From positions 1-9,619 of the forward strand of contig CAYGZA010000266.1 of assembly GCA_964354135.1 (NCBI GenBank): a stretch of 9,619 nucleotides of DNA, in the 5' to 3' direction. Position 1 is the first letter of the stretch. Each line of letters begins with the position of its first letter. Positions 6,227-9,619 of the stretch are shown here, piece after piece. Under the pieces are notes generated by a model. The model did no database searches. It was not told the origin of the DNA and saw only the letters and a list, made by a program, of their open reading frames with translations. The DNA comes from CAYGZA01 sp964354135 (GTDB lineage Bacteria; Planctomycetota; Planctomycetia; Pirellulales; Thermoguttaceae). The position numbers and the translations under genes are program-made.

Positions 6227-7570
6227 CTACTTCACCCAATTTTGCCATCCGACCGGCTGGCACCAGGCCTCTTGATACGGCCCCTCGCCTTCCGCCGGAA
6301 TGGGCATCTTCCGGTCGGACCGCACGGCCGCCCGCACGAAGAGTTCCCTGCCGGTGAGCTTGTAGGTGGCACGGGTGCCTTGAACGCCCGCCAACAGCTT
6401 GCCGACGTCGGCGGAGTAGCGCCGCACCGGCGGCCGCGGCTTCCCCTTCTTATCGGTCGTCGGGACCAGCTCCGTGCGAGAATCGTAGCCGGCGATCGTG
6501 CCGAAGAACTCGATCGTGTACTGAGCCCCCGGCTGCGGATCGACCTCGACGGCGTAGCTGCCGCTTTGGGCGTCAAAGCTCACATTCCGAAGCAGCACGC
6601 CGGTGGAGGCGTAGAAATCGCCCCGCTCCATGGCGTCGAGGATCTCGGCCGCTGAGAGTCCCTTGGCCCGAACCATGATCCACCCGCGGCCCGGGCAGGC
6701 CGTGTCCGGCTTGAACGCGTGGTAATTGTGGGCATCGTCCGAGGCCACGCCGTACATCGGGCGGGCCTTCATCTCGGCGATCCGCAGGGTGTTGGCGATG
6801 TCCCAAAGGCGGTCGGCGCTGGGGTGCTTGTCGTCCCCGAGCCGGTTGGTCGAGGGCGATGCGTTGCAGACCTCGAAGAAGCGGGCCTCGACCGCCCCGG
6901 CCAGCTCCTCGGCGGAGATATCGTACCAGCTCCAGTTCGGATGGTTCACGTGGACGAGGATCGGCCGCCCGAGCCGCCGCGATTGCTCGCCCGCCGCCTG
7001 CAAGTTGACCCGCAGCGTATCGACCACCGTTGGGGCCTCGAGGGGCTTGATCGCCTCGGCCAGGTTGACGGCGTTCAGGTGAACGTGGAAATCGCGGCAC
7101 TTCCCGCTGATCTCCTCGTTTTCGATGAGCAGGAACTTGCCGGGTTCTTCGAGCTTGCCGCGGATTTCTTCGAGCGTCTTGAGGCGGACTTGCAGCTTTT
7201 GCCCCTCCCCCCGGGTCTCGACCCAGGCATCTCCGAAACGCTTCCGGCACTTGTCGATCACGGCCGGAGGGATCGGGTGGTCCTTGTCGTGGGCGTCGTG
7301 CCACTTTTCGCCGCGCATGAGCACGTCGTGGTCCGAGAGGGCGAGGAACTGGTAGCCGTGGCTCTTGTACCAATCCGCGACCATCTCAGGGAAATCGTCC
7401 CCGTCGCTCCAAAGGGAGTGGGCGTGCGTGTTGCCCTTGTACCAGGCGAGCTGCGGTCCGGCCGCGCCGTCGTCGCCCGAGGCGAACGGAGCCGCCGCGC
7501 CCAAGAACATCAACCACGCGAGAACGCAACAACCGAGGAGCGATACCAAGAACCGCCGTTTCGTCATCAT
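6227..7570 (-). CDS. Secreted PHP-type (CehA/McbA-like) metallohydrolase
   Basis: 447 residues from the first of two adjacent ATG codons (7568-7570), ending TAG at 6227. Residues 1-31 form a Sec signal: KRR, then a hydrophobic run ending GAAAPFASG, so the mature protein is probably periplasmic or secreted. The PHP metal-ligand pattern is visible in order: NTHAHS with His49 and His51, SDHD with Asp80 and His81, ENEE (150-153), FHVH (161-164), HVNHPNW with His207 and His210, and GVASDDAHNY with Asp278, Asp279 and His281. The family's hydrolases act on phosphoesters or other bonds using two or three metal ions; the substrate here is unknown. Residues about 330-447 are a C-terminal extension rich in predicted strands, as common in this group. 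The upstream promoter candidate at 7712-7740 and a 33-bp palindrome in the leader may govern expression. The Nudix gene follows 93 bp downstream. Confidence 0.9.
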   Translation of the reverse strand: MMTKRRFLVSLLGCCVLAWLMFLGAAAPFASGDDGAAGPQLAWYKGNTHAHSLWSDGDDFPEMVADWYKSHGYQFLALSDHDVLMRGEKWHDAHDKDHPIPPAVIDKCRKRFGDAWVETRGEGQKLQVRLKTLEEIRGKLEEPGKFLLIENEEISGKCRDFHVHLNAVNLAEAIKPLEAPTVVDTLRVNLQAAGEQSRRLGRPILVHVNHPNWSWYDISAEELAGAVEARFFEVCNASPSTNRLGDDKHPSADRLWDIANTLRIAEMKARPMYGVASDDAHNYHAFKPDTACPGRGWIMVRAKGLSAAEILDAMERGDFYASTGVLLRNVSFDAQSGSYAVEVDPQPGAQYTIEFFGTIAGYDSRTELVPTTDKKGKPRPPVRRYSADVGKLLAGVQGTRATYKLTGRELFVRAAVRSDRKMPIPAEGEGPYQEAWCQPVGWQNWVK

Positions 7571-7647
7571 CGTCGTTCACCGCCTTTCTCGCAGTCGCCG
7601 CCGGGACTCTCTCTACGACCAAGGGCCATAGCGGGAGCGCGTCGCAC

Positions 7648-7680
7648 AGACTTCCGAAGTCTCCGAGACTTCGGAAGTCT
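7648..7680. repeat. 33-bp perfect palindrome, copy 2
   Basis: Begins AGACTTCCGAAGTCT and ends AGACTTCGGAAGTCT. The sequence equals its own reverse complement except for the single central base, so the arms pair over 16 bp. It is the better-preserved copy of the repeat at 5401-5433. It lies in the presumed leader of the PHP-type gene, about 78 bases before the ATG. Confidence 0.8.
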
Positions 7681-7711
7681 CTCCGGCTGCCCGCCACCGT
7701 TTGTCCGCTCC

Positions 7712-7740
7712 AGAATAGCCGCAAAAGGCCGCGAATGCAA
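7712..7740 (-). promoter_or_regulatory. Sigma70-like promoter for the PHP-type gene
   Basis: On the minus strand TTGCAT (7735-7740), a 17-base spacer and TATTCT (7712-7717). This is the best -35/-10 pair found in the window. Transcription would start near 7705, giving a leader of about 135 bases that contains the 33-bp palindrome. Confidence 0.5.
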
Positions 7741-7790
7741 AACCCCCCTTGCGGCCGACAATCCAGGACTCAGCGGCCGTCCAACGACAA

Positions 7791-7833
7791 CTCCCCTCTC
7801 CCGGTGAGCGGGAGAAGGGCAGGGGGTGAGGGT
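7791..7833. repeat. Hairpin repeat after murD (CTCTCCCG family)
   Basis: TCTCCCG (7797-7803), loop GTGAG, CGGGAGA (7809-7815), followed by an AGGGGGTGAGGG run. It begins 24 bases beyond the murD stop in the direction of transcription. Copies of a CCCTCACCCC...TCTCCCG type sequence are widespread between genes of many GC-rich bacteria (general knowledge). It probably stabilises or ends the murD mRNA; no U-tract is present. Confidence 0.6.
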
Positions 7834-7856
7834 TCGCCGCGATGAAGACGCGGAGT

Positions 7857-9257
7857 CTACCGTTGGACGGTCGCCAACTCGCTCACCAGCCGCGTGAAGT
7901 GCTCGCCCCGGCGGCGGAAGTTCTGAAACTGGTCGTGGCTCGAACAAGCCGGCGAAAGTACGATTGCATCGCCGGGGCGGGAATGCTCCCAGCACCACAC
8001 GAGGGCCTCGGCCATGGTCTGTGCGCTTATCGCGCGAAAGCTGGGCGCCCGGGCGGTCACTTGGGCCAAAAGGACTTCGCGGACGGAGCCGTAGAACGCC
8101 GCACCGCAAGCGCGGCGGGCGATCACCTCACACAGAGGAGCCAGTGCGAGCCCCTTGTCGTGGCCGCCGGCCACCAGCCACACCCGCCCTTCGAGTGAGC
8201 GGAGAGCGGCCACCGTCGACTCGGGCGTCGTGGACGAGGAATCGTTGAAGAACCGCCGGCCGTCGAGCACCGCGACCAATTCCAATCGCTGCGGCAAGGC
8301 TGAGAATCCCTCCAACCCCATGCGGACTGCCGCCTCATCGCACCCCGCCGCAAGAGCCGCGGCCGCCGCACACGCGGCATTGACCCGATTGTGATCGCCC
8401 GGTACTCGCAGTCGCGGGATCTTCGCCTCCGGCCAGAGCGGTATCTGCCGCCCGCGAACCAGGTGGCCCCACGAGCCGACCTCGGCGTCCAACGTGTTGA
8501 GCACGGCGAAATCCGCGGGCGTTTGCCCCGTGAGGACCCGCTGCTTGGCGGCGACGTAGTGCTCGAAGCGGGTGTGCCAATCAAGGTGGTTGGGCGTGCA
8601 GTTGGTCACGACGGCCACGTGCGGCATGGGCGTTTGCGGGCTTGTGTACCAGAGCTGGAAGCTGCTCAGCTCCAGCACCGCCCAATCGCCCGCGACGATC
8701 CCGTCAAGCTGCTCCAACAGGCTGCCGCCCAGGTTGCCGCCGAGCCAGACGCGGCAACCGTCTTCGGAAAAGGGGTCAGAACTCTTTTGTGCGGAGCACC
8801 GGACACCAACGGAAGGTCGGCCTGGCCGTCTTGGAAAAAGAGTTCTGACCCCTTTTCCCAGGATCGCGGCGGTCATCGCGGCGGTGGTCGACTTGCCGTT
8901 CGAGCCGGTCACGCCCACAATCCGCGCGGGGCATGACCGGATGAAGAGTTCGATTTCGGTGGTGATCTCAGCCCCGGCTTGCCGGGCCATCTCTACGAAA
9001 GGATTGCCAGGCCGGACCGCGGGATTGACGACCACCAGATCGGCCCCGCGGAAATCGTCTTCCCGGTGTCCTCCGAGTCGATAGGCCGCGATCGGCACGC
9101 CGGCCAGATCTTGAAGCGAGCCGGCCAAGACGCGCTCGTCGGCCAGGTCGGTGACCGTGACCGTCGCCCCCTGTCGGGCGAGCCACCGCGCGGCGGCGAC
9201 CCCGCCGCCAAAATGGCCCAAGCCCATGACCGTCGCTCGTCTTCCGCGCCAGTCCAT
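7857..9257 (-). CDS. murD: UDP-N-acetylmuramoylalanine--D-glutamate ligase, with in-frame palindromic insertion
   Basis: MurD adds D-Glu to UDP-MurNAc-L-Ala using ATP, in cytosolic peptidoglycan precursor synthesis. The frame gives 466 residues from the ATG at 9255-9257. A TTG at 9291-9293 would add 12 residues but lacks a ribosome site and precedes the usual MurD start (here WRGRRATVMGLGHFG). Visible motifs: P-loop GVTGSNGKST (115-124), WLGGNLG (171-177), ELSSFQL (196-202), TPNHLDWH (221-228), GDHNRVNA (287-294), FNDSSSTTPEST (337-348), AGGHDKG (363-369) and LSPACSSHDQF (434-444). Residues 134-164 (GKGVRTLF to KSSDPFS) are an extra 31-residue insert encoded by a palindromic element; without it the spacing is canonical. 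The usual Lys of the NDSKAT motif is Ser341. The gene stands alone, outside any mur/fts cluster, divergent from uvrA. No frameshift or stop is present, so it is probably functional. Confidence 0.95.
   Translation of the reverse strand: MDWRGRRATVMGLGHFGGGVAAARWLARQGATVTVTDLADERVLAGSLQDLAGVPIAAYRLGGHREDDFRGADLVVVNPAVRPGNPFVEMARQAGAEITTEIELFIRSCPARIVGVTGSNGKSTTAAMTAAILGKGVRTLFPRRPGRPSVGVRCSAQKSSDPFSEDGCRVWLGGNLGGSLLEQLDGIVAGDWAVLELSSFQLWYTSPQTPMPHVAVVTNCTPNHLDWHTRFEHYVAAKQRVLTGQTPADFAVLNTLDAEVGSWGHLVRGRQIPLWPEAKIPRLRVPGDHNRVNAACAAAAALAAGCDEAAVRMGLEGFSALPQRLELVAVLDGRRFFNDSSSTTPESTVAALRSLEGRVWLVAGGHDKGLALAPLCEVIARRACGAAFYGSVREVLLAQVTARAPSFRAISAQTMAEALVWCWEHSRPGDAIVLSPACSSHDQFQNFRRRGEHFTRLVSELATVQR
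8766..8858. mobile_element. 93-bp palindromic element inserted in frame within murD
   Basis: Arms 8766-8788 and 8836-8858 are perfect 23-bp reverse complements (outer part GGAAAAGGGGTCAG, inner part AACTCTTTT). The 47-base loop holds a small GTGC-GGA-GCAC hairpin (8789-8799). Length is exactly 31 codons, and both ends fall on codon boundaries of murD, so the element encodes 31 residues (net charge about +6) with no stop. No target-site duplication is seen in the flanks and it carries no transposase, so it would be mobilised in trans, for example by an IS200-like REP transposase (inference). Confidence 0.85.
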
Positions 9258-9303
9258 GATCCTCAATAGACCGGCAAGCGGTGGTCGTGACAAGCCACGC
9301 TTG

Positions 9304-9364
9304 AGCCATCAGCCGTCAGCTCTCAGCTATCGGCAAACTGACGGCTGAAGGCCGGTAGCTGACA
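9304..9364. repeat. Interleaved inverted repeats between murD and uvrA
   Basis: TCAGCCGTCA (9309-9318) pairs perfectly with TGACGGCTGA (9339-9348). TCAGCTATCGGC (9323-9334) pairs with GCCGGTAGCTGA (9351-9362) at 11 of 12 positions. The two stems overlap in order, so only one can form at a time, or together a pseudoknot. It lies in the murD leader and upstream of the uvrA promoter region. Confidence 0.6.
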
Positions 9365-9400
9365 GGCGGGCGCCAGCCCTTCTCCGCAGCCGCCCGGCCG

Positions 9401-9409
9401 TGATATGAT
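9401..9409 (+). promoter_or_regulatory. Possible extended -10 promoter for uvrA
   Basis: TGA directly followed by TATGAT is an extended -10. The -35 region (TCTCCG, 9381-9386) is poor. The opposite strand of the same AT-rich stretch reads TATCAT, so it could also serve murD. No clear LexA box is seen. Confidence 0.35.
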
Positions 9410-9451
9410 ACTAGTTTCCCTTACTCTGTCCGGAGGCGGCTGGGGAGGACT

Positions 9452-9619
9452 ATGGGAGCGGTTCAGCATATCTCCTTGCGGGGAGTCCGGGTCCACAACC
9501 TCAAGTCGATCGACCTGGACATCCCCCATCGGAAGCTGATCGTGCTCTGCGGCTTAAGCGGCAGCGGCAAGAGCAGCCTCGCCCTGGACACCCTCTATGC
9601 CGAGGGGCAGCGCCGCTAC
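9452..9619 (+). CDS. uvrA: Excinuclease ABC subunit A, N-terminal fragment
   Basis: 56 codons from ATG 9452 to the window end, in frame and open. UvrA is the damage-sensing ABC ATPase of nucleotide excision repair and acts with UvrB in the cytosol. The text ISLRGVRVHNLKSIDLDIP (7-25) is the standard UvrA opening, followed by the Walker A loop GLSGSGKSS (34-42) and TLYAEGQRRY (47-56), which are diagnostic. The ATG is preceded by GGGGAGG, but the spacer is only about three bases, which is short. The ABC signature, zinc fingers and second ATPase lie outside the window, so it cannot be told whether this is a normal-length or the enlarged UvrA found in some planctomycetes. Confidence 0.93.
   Translation, partial: MGAVQHISLRGVRVHNLKSIDLDIPHRKLIVLCGLSGSGKSSLALDTLYAEGQRRY

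Noticed and set aside
6227..7570. Lipoprotein signal for the PHP-type protein (LLGC at Cys14)
   Set aside because: Cys14 comes too early in the hydrophobic run and Leu at -2 fits the lipobox poorly; an ordinary Sec signal cut after about residue 31 is more likely.
6719..7807. Plus-strand open frame (362 codons) opposite the PHP-type gene
   Set aside because: Antisense shadow; the opposite strand holds the ordered PHP ligands and a signal peptide.
8766..8858. Pseudogene call for murD because of the insertion
   Set aside because: The insertion is an exact multiple of three on codon boundaries with no stop, and all downstream motifs are in frame.
7857..9293. TTG at 9293 as the murD start
   Set aside because: No Shine-Dalgarno upstream, and the added residues MSRPPLAGLLRI are not part of the MurD N-terminus; ATG at 9257 sits where the family begins. 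Not fully excluded.

Overview
The window is GC-rich chromosomal DNA from a bacterium, most likely a planctomycete (inference). The signs are a twin-arginine DUF362 protein, a Tat-type lipocalin-like protein, a stand-alone murD, a uvrA start, frequent GTG starts, and intergenic gaps packed with several unrelated families of short palindromic repeats. No tRNA, rRNA, CRISPR array, transposase gene or integrase is visible. All genes look like vertically inherited housekeeping or envelope genes; the mobile component is small palindromic elements.

Layout. Positions 1-1049 (minus) hold the first 349 codons of an exported DUF362 protein. Positions 1050-1432 are non-coding and carry a tandem pair of hairpin repeats (1153-1214) and an inverted-repeat element (1321-1401) in front of a Tat-signal lipocalin-like gene (1433-2056, plus). 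A PII nitrogen-signalling gene follows (2183-2530, plus). It converges on a large minus-strand gene (2685-5357) that joins a degenerate KaiC/RecA-like domain to a pyruvate-phosphate-dikinase-type ATP-grasp domain. A 152-bp inverted-repeat element (2564-2715) fills the convergent gap and supplies the last codons and the stop of the large gene. The minus strand continues with a Nudix hydrolase (5585-6133), a secreted PHP-type metallohydrolase (6227-7570) and murD (7857-9257). uvrA (from 9452, plus) is divergent from murD and runs off the window end.

The genes do not form one obvious pathway. PHP and Nudix are only 93 bp apart and could be co-transcribed; a good sigma70-like promoter (TTGCAT-N17-TATTCT) lies upstream of the PHP gene. 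The other genes look like separate units.

The most striking observation is inside murD. A 93-bp element with perfect 23-bp inverted-repeat arms (8766-8858) sits exactly on codon boundaries and adds 31 in-frame residues to an essential peptidoglycan enzyme. Removing it restores canonical MurD spacing between the P-loop helix and the following strand. This is the behaviour known from the protein-coding palindromic elements of Rickettsia. Seven further repeat elements of different sequence families occupy the intergenic gaps, and one of them forms the C-terminus of the ATP-grasp protein.
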